This document shows, piece by piece, positions 49,888 to 58,791 of a DNA stretch of 64,000 nt. Source of the stretch: an uncultured Ruminiclostridium sp. GTDB lineage: Bacteria > Bacillota > Clostridia > Oscillospirales > Ruminococcaceae. The notes below the pieces were generated by a model. The model was not told the origin of the DNA and ran no database searches. It saw only the letters and a list, made by a program, of their open reading frames with translations. Position 1 is the stretch's first letter. Every line of letters starts with the position of its first letter. The stretch lies in assembly GCA_947624435.1 (NCBI GenBank), contig CANQKE010000011.1:1-64000 (forward strand), read 5' to 3'. The translations under genes were made by a program, and so were the position numbers.

Positions 49888-50412
49888 TTACTTTATACGT
49901 TTTGATAAATATAATACAAGATCGTCGTCATTACAGCAATCACTATACGGCTCGCAGATCTGATCTTTATACCAGACGCCGCTCCCGTCCGGAATGTATC
50001 CACGCCTTACATACATTCTCTGGGCGCTTGCGTATCCGCTGTGCAGTCCCACTCCGAGGTATATCACGTCCGAATAAGAAAATGCTATCTGTTCCGCAAT
50101 ATCCATGAGCTTGCTGCCGATCCCTCTTCGCCTGTATTTTTCCAGAACGCCGAAGTCAACTATTTCCGCGTAACCCCGATTTGCGAACGCACCGCTCTTG
50201 GCGTCGGGATAAACGTTGATATATCCGGCGACGCTGCCATTCCATTCGGCGACTAATGCGACGGCTTTGCCCTCTGTCTGATGACGCAGCCGCATTTCGT
50301 ATTTGTCTATTGTCGCATCCCAGCCCTGCGCGATTTCTTCATCTGTAATTATTTGAGCGTCGCCGTGCTGCAAATCCCGAATTACAATTCCGTTTTTATC
50401 ATAATAGACCAT
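49888..50412 (-). CDS. GNAT-family N-acetyltransferase
   Basis: A 174-residue acetyltransferase with the acetyl-CoA motif VLEKYRRRGIGSKLMDIAEQIA (about 93-114; R/Q-x-x-G-x-G/A) preceded by EIVDFG. The N-terminal strand reads VIRDLQHGDAQII. It would acetylate an amine; the substrate is unknown. Short gaps separate it from neighbours, with no clear operon partner. Confidence 0.88.
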   Translation of the reverse strand: MVYYDKNGIVIRDLQHGDAQIITDEEIAQGWDATIDKYEMRLRHQTEGKAVALVAEWNGSVAGYINVYPDAKSGAFANRGYAEIVDFGVLEKYRRRGIGSKLMDIAEQIAFSYSDVIYLGVGLHSGYASAQRMYVRRGYIPDGSGVWYKDQICEPYSDCCNDDDLVLYLSKRIK

Positions 50413-50573
50413 GTCCGTATCTCCTTAAATCCGGTTTTATCAGCCGGCATTAAATCCTTACTGTTTATCAGTATACCATACATCCCCCCGAAAACGCAAA
50501 TCCAACGGGGAGTTCTTAGGTATAAAAAGCGCCGCTTGGTGAGGGCATTATGTGCTGCCGGATAAACAGGGTT

Positions 50574-51347
50574 TCAATTATGTAAACAGCTTTCCAAATA
50601 AACCGCTATACCGTCCTCATCATTTGAGCCTATCACAATATCGGCGGTCTCTTTAACTTCCTTTATTGCGTTTCCCATAGCGATACCGAGCCCGGACACT
50701 CTTAACATAGCGATATCCGCGTAATCATCTCCAAACGCGATGACGTTCGATAATTCTATCCCGCACTTGTCGCAGATCATCTTAATGGCGCTTTCCTTTG
50801 TCGCTCCCTTTTTCGTTATCTTATACCAGAACCCGTCGGAAAATCTCACCATGTCGCAGTCGGTCAATTCCTTTTCCAAAAGCGCCGCTTTTTCCTCATC
50901 AAAAATCTCCGCGCAAATTTTCAAGGCTTCTTGAGAAAAACTCTTGTAATCCGTCCAAACGCTGCCGCCCCAGCTGGGGTCCGCCTGCAGAGGGTCGATC
51001 TTGTAATTCCAATAATGCTTATCTATTGTGTCAACGGTTATTTCTACGTCGTCCGTGCATATCGTTCTGATCATATCTATCAGCCGGTTTGTCCTTTGAG
51101 CGGAAAAAAGATTTTTGTAAATATATTCATTATCGTATTTAATTAACGCTCCTCCGCTTGAAATTAAAATATCCGGCTTTATTTTCTGTAGAAAAGAATA
51201 ACAGTTTTGTTCACTTCTTGAGGTAGATATTCCTATGATACAGCCCATGCTTTTACATTTGTTAAGCGCCTCAGCGGTTCTTTCGGATATTGTTTTATCT
51301 GTTCGCAGCAAGGTGCCGTCCAAATCAAACAACAACAGTTTTTTCAT
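50574..51347 (-). CDS. Cof-type HAD phosphatase
   Basis: A 257-residue hydrolase of the HAD IIB subgroup. Motif I is LFDLDGTLLRTDK (nucleophile D8), motif II is ISTSR, and motif III/IV are in KGATKESAI and IAFGDDYADIAML (about 205). It probably removes phosphate from sugar phosphates or riboflavin precursors. The cap domain (about 85-190) decides specificity and is not diagnostic here. Confidence 0.9.
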   Translation of the reverse strand: MKKLLLFDLDGTLLRTDKTISERTAEALNKCKSMGCIIGISTSRSEQNCYSFLQKIKPDILISSGGALIKYDNEYIYKNLFSAQRTNRLIDMIRTICTDDVEITVDTIDKHYWNYKIDPLQADPSWGGSVWTDYKSFSQEALKICAEIFDEEKAALLEKELTDCDMVRFSDGFWYKITKKGATKESAIKMICDKCGIELSNVIAFGDDYADIAMLRVSGLGIAMGNAIKEVKETADIVIGSNDEDGIAVYLESCLHN

Positions 51348-51499
51348 GATGTCACCCCTTTATCAACGGCTGATTTTAAGGTAGATATAAGCCCGCCTCC
51401 GTTTTTAATATTTCCATAATTGTACCATAAAACAAACCGCAGGTCAATAAGAAAAATCAAGAGGTCAAGCGACCTGCATAGGATTTTGCTTAAAACAAA

Positions 51500-51528
51500 A
51501 CCGGCTTCGCTTTAATTGCAAAGCCGGT
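51500..51528 (-). terminator. Intrinsic terminator of the BspA-like gene
   Basis: ACCGGCTT (51500-51507) pairs with AAGCCGGT (51521-51528). On the minus strand TTTTGTTTT follows. Confidence 0.85.
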
Positions 51529-51546
51529 CGTGTTCGATCAGATTTT

Positions 51547-52953
51547 TCAATAGCCGTTTATAGTGTCATACAACTCATTTATGTTATCACGGCTGTAGGT
51601 TTCGCCTTTGTAGGTGGCGCTTGTAAGACTTTCGCAGTCGGAGAAGGCAGTATAGTCGATAGAGGTCACACTGTCGGAAATAGTTACGTTTGTAAGGCTT
51701 GTGCAGTAGTAGAAAGCCTGAACGCCGATTTTGGTCACACCGTCGGGAACGGTTATACTTGTAAGGCTTTGACAGTACTCAAAAGCATAATCGCCGATTT
51801 CGGTCACACCGTCAGGAATATTTATGCTTGTAAGGCTTGCACAGTTAAAGAAAGCACCATCACCGATAGAGGTCACGCTGTCGGGAATATTTATACTTGT
51901 AAGGCTTGAACAGTCACTGAAAGCACTATTGCCGATAGAAGTCACGCTGTCGGGAATATTTATGCTTGTAAGGCTTGTACCGTTAAAGAAAGCATCATTA
52001 CCGATAGAGGTCACACCGTCGGGAATGGAATATGTTGACTCTGTTCTGCCTTCGGGGTATATATCAAGACATGATAGTTCTTTACTGAACAGAACACCGT
52101 CAACCGAGAAATATTCAGAGTTTTCCTCCGCAACATCTATATTTGTAAGACTTTCGCAGCCATAAAAAGCATCACTGCAAATTTCGGCCACACTGTCGGG
52201 AATATTTATGCCTGTAAGACTCGCGCAGTGCGCGAAAGCAAGACTGTCGATAGAGGTCACACTGTCGGGAATATTTATACTTGTAAGGCTTGAACAGCCA
52301 CTGAAAGCACTATTGCCGATAGAAGTCACACTGCCGGGAATATTTATGCTTGTAAGGCTTATACAGCTCGCGAAAGCAAAACTGTCGATAGAGGTCACAC
52401 CGTCGGGAATATTTATGCTTGTAAGGCTTGTGCATTCGGAGAAAGCATCATCGCCGATCTCGGTCACACTGTCGGGAATATTTATATATTCAATGCTTTC
52501 TTTGATCGTATCACTTAAAGAATAATCTTTAACAGTATTCGGCATGACAAGTTCAGTAAGCTCTTTCTTAACCTCAAGGAAATCGACCTTAACGACGGGC
52601 TTACCCTCAATGGTGTCGGGTATACGCACCTTTGGCGACTCTTTAAGATAGTCGGTAACCACCATGCCGCCTAACTCGCTGTCGTACTTATACTCAAACG
52701 CGCTCTCGTCCGTCACGGGAATTTCGGGTATGACGTCCCACATTGTTTCCTCTTCAGACGGTTCGGAAACGGCAGGTTCGTCTTCATTAGCTGTGACGTC
52801 ACTATACGATTCGGAAACGGAAGATTTATCGCTGTTATCTAAAATATCCCCGCCCGAATTTGACGGCGTGGTGATGCTCGGCTCGCCGCATGCCGTCATT
52901 GTAAGCGCTGTTACTGCGGCTATCAGAGCCGCCGCTGTTTTCTTGATACTCAT
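51547..52953 (-). CDS. BspA-type leucine-rich repeat lipoprotein
   Basis: A 468-residue surface lipoprotein (lipobox LTMTAC, about residue 22). A Ser/Glu-rich stalk reaches to about residue 90. Then roughly a dozen 23-residue BspA (LRR_5) repeats follow, of the form LTSINIPDSVTSIGNSAFSGCSS, interrupted at about 275-320 by a non-repeat insert (EENSEYFSVDGVLFSKELS). Such repeats bind host or other bacterial surfaces. At DNA level neighbouring 69-base units are nearly identical, so the number may vary by recombination. A terminator follows. Confidence 0.9.
   Translation of the reverse strand: MSIKKTAAALIAAVTALTMTACGEPSITTPSNSGGDILDNSDKSSVSESYSDVTANEDEPAVSEPSEEETMWDVIPEIPVTDESAFEYKYDSELGGMVVTDYLKESPKVRIPDTIEGKPVVKVDFLEVKKELTELVMPNTVKDYSLSDTIKESIEYINIPDSVTEIGDDAFSECTSLTSINIPDGVTSIDSFAFASCISLTSINIPGSVTSIGNSAFSGCSSLTSINIPDSVTSIDSLAFAHCASLTGINIPDSVAEICSDAFYGCESLTNIDVAEENSEYFSVDGVLFSKELSCLDIYPEGRTESTYSIPDGVTSIGNDAFFNGTSLTSINIPDSVTSIGNSAFSDCSSLTSINIPDSVTSIGDGAFFNCASLTSINIPDGVTEIGDYAFEYCQSLTSITVPDGVTKIGVQAFYYCTSLTNVTISDSVTSIDYTAFSDCESLTSATYKGETYSRDNINELYDTINGY
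51650..52490 (-). repeat. 69-bp coding repeats of the LRR protein
   Basis: Blocks such as GTCACACTGTCGGGAATATT (plus strand) recur every ~69 bases across the LRR part of the gene, most strongly at about 51860-52030 and 52190-52460. Borders are approximate. Confidence 0.8.
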
Positions 52954-53106
52954 TTTTTCCTGCCTTTCACATATGAATTAAAAATGCGCATTTGCTGCAT
53001 ACAATTGTGTAGCAATTACATTATAGCATATCCCGCGGCTTTTATCAAGTGTTTTTGATTTTTGTCAAAAAATATTTTCAGCGCCGCGATCGCAATAAAA
53101 ATATAC

Positions 53107-53135
53107 TTGCTATTTTTTGGCATATGTTATATAAT
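53107..53135 (+). promoter_or_regulatory. Promoter of the small lipoprotein gene
   Basis: TTGCTA (53107-53112) and TATAAT (53130-53135) are 17 bases apart, 20 bases before the TTG start at 53155. Confidence 0.7.
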
Positions 53136-53154
53136 TAGAAAAGAGGTGAAAGGC

Positions 53155-53694
53155 TTGAAAAAGATATCGTTTTTGCCGGCGGCATTAATGCTGGCATTAA
53201 TGCTTTGCTCCTGTGAAAATTCCGATAAAACGATAAGCGCGGATACCGGCGGCGGTTCGCTTAGTTCTGCCGGGATAAGCGATAACGCGGGATCGAAAGA
53301 ACCGTTCTCCGACAGCATACAAGCGGATATCACCGACAAGGAGGAAGCCATGCAGTTAAAGATATCGGATACCGAAGTTTCGGTACAATGGGAAGAAAAC
53401 GAATCGGTGCGGGCGTTAAAAGCGCTGTGCGATGAAAACCCTCTCACCGTTCAAATGTCCATGTACGGCGGTTTTGAGCAGGTCGGCTCGCTCGGTCAAA
53501 GCCTGCCGTCAAATGACAGTCGGACGACAACTCAAGCGGGAGATATCGTGCTGTACTCGTCAGATCAGATAGTGATATTTTACGGTTCTAACTCATGGAG
53601 CTACACAAGGCTCGGCAGGATCACCGACAAGACAGCCGACGAGCTGAAAGAGCTGCTGGGCAAAAAAGACGCGGTAGTGACGATCACCGCCTGA
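53155..53694 (+). CDS. Small lipoprotein with cyclophilin-like fold, unassigned
   Basis: A 179-residue lipoprotein: LKKISFLPAALMLALMLCSC signal, then a Ser/Asp-rich linker and a compact domain (about 70-179) with MQLKISDTEVSVQWEENESV, PLTVQMSMYGGFEQVGSLGQSLP, DIVLYSSDQIVIFYGSNSWSYTRLGRI. This order resembles DUF4198/cyclophilin-like domains of the 'MSMYGGFEQVG' type found in flavin-related proteins, which bind a small ligand; that call is tentative. TTG at 53155 is chosen, as AGAGGTG lies just before it. The aldo/keto reductase gene follows 19 bases on. Confidence 0.75.
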   Translation: MKKISFLPAALMLALMLCSCENSDKTISADTGGGSLSSAGISDNAGSKEPFSDSIQADITDKEEAMQLKISDTEVSVQWEENESVRALKALCDENPLTVQMSMYGGFEQVGSLGQSLPSNDSRTTTQAGDIVLYSSDQIVIFYGSNSWSYTRLGRITDKTADELKELLGKKDAVVTITA

Positions 53695-53713
53695 TAGCAG
53701 AAAGGAAAAACAG

Positions 53714-54835
53714 ATGAAAAAATTAGGTTTTGGATTAATGCGGCTGCCGCTGACGGATAAAAGCGACGCGGCAAAAATAGACATGAAGCAGCTCGAACAA
53801 ATGGTAGACCTGTTTATTGAAAAGGGCTTTACTTACTTTGACACGGCATGGATGTATAACGCTTTTGCGAGCGAGAGCGCCGCTAAGGAAGCGTTGGTAA
53901 AGCGCCACCCGAGGGATAGCTTTACGCTTGCGACAAAACTGCACGCGGGATTTTTCAATTCGTTCGAGGACAGGGACAAGGTGTTTAATTCGCAGCTTGA
54001 AAAGACCGGCGCGGAGTATTTCGATTATTATCTGCTGCACGGTATCGAAGAGTCGATGTATCCTAAGTACGAAAAGTTCGACTGCTTTAACTGGCTGCTG
54101 GACAAAAAGGCAAAGGGGCTTGTAAAGCACGCGGGCTTTTCTTTCCACGACACGCCGGAGCTGCTGGACGAAATTTTGACCAAATATCCGGAGATGGAAT
54201 TTGTACAGCTGCAAATAAATTATCTCGACTGGGAAAGTCAATGGGTGCGTTCCCGCGCGGTATATGAAATGGCGAGAAAGCACAACAAGCCGATAATAGT
54301 AATGGAGCCTGTCAAGGGCGGAACGCTTGCGAATATCCCCGAAGAGGCGCAGCGGCTTTTTAAGGAGCATGATCCTAATATGAGCATATCGAGCTGGGCG
54401 ATACGTTTCGCGGCAAGTCTGCCGGGCGTTATGGTGGTTTTGTCCGGAATGTCCGATATTTCGCAGATGGAGGACAATCTCGGCTATATGGATAATTTCA
54501 AGCCGCTTACCGAGGAGGAAAAAGCGCTTTGCTTTAAGGCGGCCGAGATAATAAACTCCAACATCGCGATCCCCTGCACAGGCTGCTCTTACTGTACCGA
54601 GGGCTGCCCGCAGCATATCGCCATTCCGCAGTATTTCTCGCTTTATAATGAAGACATGCGGGAAAATCTCGCCGAAAAGGGCTGGACGGTCAATTTCACA
54701 AACTATGACATTTTGAATGAAAAATTCGGCAAAGCGTCCGACTGCATAGCCTGCGGACAATGCGAAAGCGTCTGCCCTCAGCACCTGCCGATAATAGATA
54801 ATCTAAAGAAGATATCCGAGCATTACGGGAAATAA
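53714..54835 (+). CDS. Aldo/keto reductase with C-terminal 4Fe-4S ferredoxin domain
   Basis: A 373-residue oxidoreductase. The (beta/alpha)8 barrel shows GFGLMRLPL, FTYFDTAWMYN (catalytic D and Y near residues 43-48), KLHAGF and ESQWVRSR. The C-terminal part carries two ferredoxin motifs, CTGCSYCTEGCP (about 285-296) and CIACGQCESVCP (about 337-348), for two 4Fe-4S clusters. It would reduce a carbonyl with NAD(P)H or pass electrons to a cluster-dependent partner, and fits an anaerobe. It is co-directional with the small lipoprotein gene and ends at a terminator. Confidence 0.93.
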   Translation: MKKLGFGLMRLPLTDKSDAAKIDMKQLEQMVDLFIEKGFTYFDTAWMYNAFASESAAKEALVKRHPRDSFTLATKLHAGFFNSFEDRDKVFNSQLEKTGAEYFDYYLLHGIEESMYPKYEKFDCFNWLLDKKAKGLVKHAGFSFHDTPELLDEILTKYPEMEFVQLQINYLDWESQWVRSRAVYEMARKHNKPIIVMEPVKGGTLANIPEEAQRLFKEHDPNMSISSWAIRFAASLPGVMVVLSGMSDISQMEDNLGYMDNFKPLTEEEKALCFKAAEIINSNIAIPCTGCSYCTEGCPQHIAIPQYFSLYNEDMRENLAEKGWTVNFTNYDILNEKFGKASDCIACGQCESVCPQHLPIIDNLKKISEHYGK

Positions 54836-54879
54836 AAGCTTGCTCTGTAAAGGAATTTTGCCAATATACATAAAATCGA

Positions 54880-54905
54880 CGTGCCTTGATCGGCACGCCG
54901 GTTTT
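54880..54905 (+). terminator. Terminator after the aldo/keto reductase gene
   Basis: CGTGCC (54880-54885) pairs with GGCACG (54892-54897), then CCGGTTTTTT. Confidence 0.82.
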
Positions 54906-55784
54906 TTATTCTATGTTCTGTATCTGTTCTCTTATCTTTTCTATCTCGCTTTTCATATCAACGACCAATTCGGTTATACGGATATCTGCGGATTTTGAGC
55001 CTATCGTATTTGTTTCGCGGTTCATTTCCTGTACCAGAAAATCCAGCTTTCTGCCGATCTCGCCATCAGAATCCATCATACGGCGAAGCTGCGCTATGTG
55101 AGAATGCAGCCGCACGGTCTCCTCATCGACCGCTACCTTTTCGGCGAAGATAGCCGCCTCGGTCAATATGCGCTGTTCGTCGATATTATTGTCCGAGAGT
55201 ATCTCTTTGAGCTTTTCGTAAAGGCGGGTACGGTAGGCAGTCACGCTTTCGGGGGAATATTGCTCTACCAAAGTGGTCATGCGCTCTATATTCTGTGCCT
55301 TTTCCAAAACGTCGGCTTTCAGGCTCTCGCCCTCAGCGGTGCGCATTTCGATGAATTTATCCACCGCCTCGCGTACTACCGCAAAAATATCCTCTTTGAG
55401 CTGCTCCTCGCCGGACTCCGATTTTATCACGGTAAACGCGTCGGGTATGCGGAACAGGTCGGTCAGCGCAAGGTCGTCCTCAAGCCCCAGACCGGCTGCC
55501 GCCTCGCGCGCGGCGTTTATGTAATTTCTCGCGGCGGAAAGGTTTACCGTGACCTCCGCGTCGGGAGTATCAAGATTGTAGACCGTCAGCGACAATTCTA
55601 TCTTGCCGCGGCTTATCTTCTCTTTGAGCATCTGCTTAAGCTCCGGCTCAAGAAAAGTATACGCCCTGCCCAGCTTTATGCTCGATTCAAAAAACTTGTG
55701 ATTTACGCTTCTTATCTCGGCGATTATCTCTCTGCCGTTTATCACGGCTCTTGCTCTGCCGTAGCCGGTCATGCTCTTTATCAT
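54906..55784 (-). CDS. yicC: YicC-family endoribonuclease
   Basis: A 292-residue protein: MIKSMTGYGRARAVINGREIIAEIRSVNHKFFE at the start (family signature), and the C-terminal DUF1732 block reading REMNRETNTIGSKSADIRITELVVDMKSEIEKIREQIQNIE. YicC proteins are ring-forming RNA nucleases. It is last of a leftward run that starts at 59784. Confidence 0.93.
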   Translation of the reverse strand: MIKSMTGYGRARAVINGREIIAEIRSVNHKFFESSIKLGRAYTFLEPELKQMLKEKISRGKIELSLTVYNLDTPDAEVTVNLSAARNYINAAREAAAGLGLEDDLALTDLFRIPDAFTVIKSESGEEQLKEDIFAVVREAVDKFIEMRTAEGESLKADVLEKAQNIERMTTLVEQYSPESVTAYRTRLYEKLKEILSDNNIDEQRILTEAAIFAEKVAVDEETVRLHSHIAQLRRMMDSDGEIGRKLDFLVQEMNRETNTIGSKSADIRITELVVDMKSEIEKIREQIQNIE

Positions 55785-55799
55785 GATTTTTTCTTCCTT

Positions 55800-57056
55800 T
55801 CATATCTTCAGCAAACCGCTGTCCAGCATAGACTGTGCGGCAAGCAGTATTCCTGTTTTTCCGGTGGGATAGGTAAGTCCGCCCTGAAGCCAGACCGCGT
55901 ACGGCTCTCTGAGCGGCGCGTCTGCGGAAAGCTCTATGCTCGCCCCCATAGTGAACGCGCCCGCCGCCATAATTACCTTGCTGTCATAGCCCGGCATATC
56001 CCACGGTTCGGGAGCGGCCATGCTGTCCACGGGAGAACCTTTCTGTATCCCTTTGCAGAACGCACAAAGCGCCTGCTCATTCCCGAGCTTTAATGCGGCG
56101 ATTATATCGCTGCGCTTTTCGTCGTATCTCGGAAATACTTCGTACCCCAGCTTTTCAAAGAACGCGCAGGCGAACACCGAGGTCTTTACCGCGCTTTCCA
56201 CCGTCTGAGGACTTAAGAAAAGCCCTAAAAGCAATTCCCTGTTCATATCCAGCGAGCAGCCGACCTCCGAGCCTGTGCCTACCGTCGTGAGCCTGTTAGC
56301 GCAAAGCTCCACATACTCCCTTTTCCCCGCGATATAACCGCCGGTGCGGGCGATACCGCCGCCGGGATTTTTTATAAGGCTGCCTATTATAAGGTCTGCG
56401 CCGACCTCGGTAGGTTCTTTGGTATCGACAAACTCGCCGTAACAATTATCCACCATGATAACGGCGCTGTCGTTTACCTCCCGAACCGCCGAAACTATCT
56501 TTCCGATAGTATCTACAGTAAGAGACGGACGTAATGAATACCCGCGCGAGCGCTGGATATATACCGCTTTTGCATTAGGCACGGCCGCCTTTATCGCGGG
56601 TATGTCCGGTGCGCCGTTTTGTAAAAGCTCCACCTGTGCGTAATTTACGCCGAACTCTTTAAGAGAACCGCCGCGGTCGGAAAATATCACCTCGCTCAGC
56701 GTATCGTAAGGCCGTCCGGTCACGCAAAGCAGCGTGTCTTTCGGCCTTAATATCCCGAACAGAGCGGTAGACAGCGCATGAGTGCCGTTTACAAAGCCGT
56801 GTCTTACCAACGCGGCCTCGCTGCCGGTCGCCGCCGCGAACACCTCGTCCAGCTTGTCCCGCCCGATGTCGTTATAGCCGTAGCCGGTAGTGCCTTTCAG
56901 GTGCATCTCCGCCACCCCGCAGTTTATGAATGCGGACAGCACCTTTTCCCCGTTATACGCGGCAGTCCTGCCTATCTCTGAAAACTGCCCGGCGCATAGC
57001 TTTTCCGCCTCGTCGGCAAGCTCTTTCAGCCTTTTATCGATATTAAAAAAGCTCAT
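55800..57056 (-). CDS. Methionine gamma-lyase family PLP enzyme (aluminium-resistance type)
   Basis: A 418-residue PLP-dependent enzyme of the Met_gamma_lyase/YnbB family: TTGYGYNDIGRDKLDEVFA, GFVNGTHALSTALFGIL, then SAVIMVDNCYGEFVDTKEP and the PLP-lysine loop DLIIGSLIKNPGGGIARTGGY. It probably eliminates sulfur or amino groups from an amino acid, but the true substrate of this branch is unclear. It overlaps the acetyltransferase gene by 4 bases. Confidence 0.85.
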   Translation of the reverse strand: MSFFNIDKRLKELADEAEKLCAGQFSEIGRTAAYNGEKVLSAFINCGVAEMHLKGTTGYGYNDIGRDKLDEVFAAATGSEAALVRHGFVNGTHALSTALFGILRPKDTLLCVTGRPYDTLSEVIFSDRGGSLKEFGVNYAQVELLQNGAPDIPAIKAAVPNAKAVYIQRSRGYSLRPSLTVDTIGKIVSAVREVNDSAVIMVDNCYGEFVDTKEPTEVGADLIIGSLIKNPGGGIARTGGYIAGKREYVELCANRLTTVGTGSEVGCSLDMNRELLLGLFLSPQTVESAVKTSVFACAFFEKLGYEVFPRYDEKRSDIIAALKLGNEQALCAFCKGIQKGSPVDSMAAPEPWDMPGYDSKVIMAAGAFTMGASIELSADAPLREPYAVWLQGGLTYPTGKTGILLAAQSMLDSGLLKI

Positions 57057-57766
57057 TCTTTATCTCCATTTCTGATATATGAATACGCCGTGCCGCAATG
57101 GGCAAGTCCGCAGCTGCGGTAAAATCCGGCGACGTTTTCATGGCACAGCAGCGAAATATCGCCGTACATTTCCCCTGCGGCGGATATTATCTTTCTGCCT
57201 AAGCCTTTACCCTGCAAGGAACATATCACTCCGACATGCGACAAAAACGCGCCGCCGTCCCGATATACTGCCGTCGCGGTCGCGGCTGGTATATTATCCC
57301 GATATAGCAGCAGCATACTGCTTATCCCATGGCGCACTCTGTGGCAGATATCTGTGTACCAGCGGTCGTGATCCTCTTTGCCGCTTAATGAAAACGCGTC
57401 CGCCAGCACGGAATACACCGCCTTATAATCCTCGGTGAGAATATCCAGGTGCGGCTTTCTTTCAAAGCTGCCCGCCATGTACATAAGCGGTTCTCCGCCC
57501 TGCTCTAACCGTATATCGCTGACCAGTGAAAAATGCGGCACGGCTTTTATAAACATAAGAACGTTATCTTTATTTATATGCTCCGACGCGGATATGAACA
57601 ATTCCCCGCCGTACAGCATAGCAACGATGCCGTCGCCGCAGTAAAAGCCGCAAAAATCATATCCCGCTCCGTAAGCTTTATAATAAGCCTTTATCCTGCC
57701 GTAAACCGGAGAGCCTTCTCTTACCGGAGGGAAAAGCCGTTCATTCGGCGATAATCTTTTTATCAC
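57053..57766 (-). CDS. GNAT-family N-acetyltransferase (237 aa)
   Basis: The C-terminal half (about 130-237) has the acetyl-CoA loop VICSLQGKGLGRKIISAAGE. The N-terminal ~100 residues form a second, divergent GNAT-like domain (GYDFCGFYCGDGIVAMLYGGELFIS). It overlaps the neighbouring peptidase gene and the lyase gene by 4 bases each, so it is translationally coupled. The substrate is unknown. Confidence 0.8.
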   Translation of the reverse strand: MIKRLSPNERLFPPVREGSPVYGRIKAYYKAYGAGYDFCGFYCGDGIVAMLYGGELFISASEHINKDNVLMFIKAVPHFSLVSDIRLEQGGEPLMYMAGSFERKPHLDILTEDYKAVYSVLADAFSLSGKEDHDRWYTDICHRVRHGISSMLLLYRDNIPAATATAVYRDGGAFLSHVGVICSLQGKGLGRKIISAAGEMYGDISLLCHENVAGFYRSCGLAHCGTAYSYIRNGDKE

Positions 57767-58779
57767 TTTTCACACAGCTCACAGAACATAGCCGCCGTAA
57801 GCGACGCCGCGGCGAGCGCGTCGTTTTTATTTATCATGCAGGACGGCGAATGAAGATACCTGCACGGCACCGACAGCGCGAGCGTGGGTATTCCCCCTGC
57901 GCTTACCGAAATGGACTGGCTGTCGTTTCCGCCCGCTATCATAGTCTTGGTCTGAGCTTTGAGCCCCAGCTCTTTCGCCTTTGCCATCGCGGCGGAATAA
58001 AGCTCTTTGGGATATATCGTGCCTTTATCCATATAGCTTACCACAACGCCGCTGCCGAGACTGCAAACGCGCTTTTCGTCGCTTACTCCGGCAAAATCGC
58101 AGGCGGTGGTAGTTTCCACAACGATGGAATAATCTGGCTTTACGGAATACGCCGCCGTTTTCGCTCCGCGCGCGCCTATTTCCTCCTGCACGGTAAACAC
58201 GCAGGTAAGGTCGTAAGGCAGCCGCTTTTTCAGCAGCAGCAGCAATATCGCACAGCCCATGCGGTCGTCTATCGCCTTGGCTTTTATCTTGCCGTTGCCA
58301 AGCTCGGTATATCCGCATTCAAAATACGCGCAGTCGCCGGGTCTTACTTTTTGCTCCGCTTCCTCGCGGGAGGACGCGCCGATATCTATCATAAGCTCCT
58401 CAAATTCAACCGGCTTTTCGCGTTCTTCCTTATCCATCTGGTGCATGGCGCGGGTGCCTATCACGCCGACCGTGCCGTTTTTGAAATGCAATTGTCTGCC
58501 GATGACTACCGAGGCGTTCACTCCTCCGACAGGCGAAAATCTTAAATACCCGTCCTCCGTGATATATGTCACGATAAAGCCGACCTCGTCCATATGAGCG
58601 GCGAGCAGCACTTTATTTTTAGGGGTGGCTATCCCCTTTTTGCTTACTATAAGATTTCCCAGGCCGTCGGAATAAGATATGCAATCGTCCGGCAAAAGCG
58701 ATATTATATGAGCCGCGACCGCGCTCTCGTCACCGGAGCAGCCGTCCTTTGCGCAAAGTGTTTTAAGCATGTCAAACAT
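57763..58779 (-). CDS. M42-family metallopeptidase
   Basis: A 338-residue cytoplasmic aminopeptidase/endoglucanase-like protein with the two-metal motif VLLAAHMDEVGFIVTYI (H67 and D69), GNGKIKAKAIDDRMGCAILLLL, and the catalytic pair in TVQEEIGARGA (E213-E214). The end has VPCRYLHSPSCMINKNDALAAASL. It trims peptides. It lies 12 bases after a second M42 gene, so the two form a tandem pair. Confidence 0.9.
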   Translation of the reverse strand: MFDMLKTLCAKDGCSGDESAVAAHIISLLPDDCISYSDGLGNLIVSKKGIATPKNKVLLAAHMDEVGFIVTYITEDGYLRFSPVGGVNASVVIGRQLHFKNGTVGVIGTRAMHQMDKEEREKPVEFEELMIDIGASSREEAEQKVRPGDCAYFECGYTELGNGKIKAKAIDDRMGCAILLLLLKKRLPYDLTCVFTVQEEIGARGAKTAAYSVKPDYSIVVETTTACDFAGVSDEKRVCSLGSGVVVSYMDKGTIYPKELYSAAMAKAKELGLKAQTKTMIAGGNDSQSISVSAGGIPTLALSVPCRYLHSPSCMINKNDALAAASLTAAMFCELCEK

Positions 58780-58791
58780 GGTTATTCCCCC

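Noticed and set aside
51650-52490. Regularly spaced similar DNA blocks, at first sight CRISPR-like
   Set aside because: The period is 69 bases, the whole stretch is one open frame, and it encodes BspA-type leucine-rich repeats.
53735-54784. 349-codon frame opposite the aldo/keto reductase
   Set aside because: Antisense shadow; the plus strand has all barrel and ferredoxin motifs.
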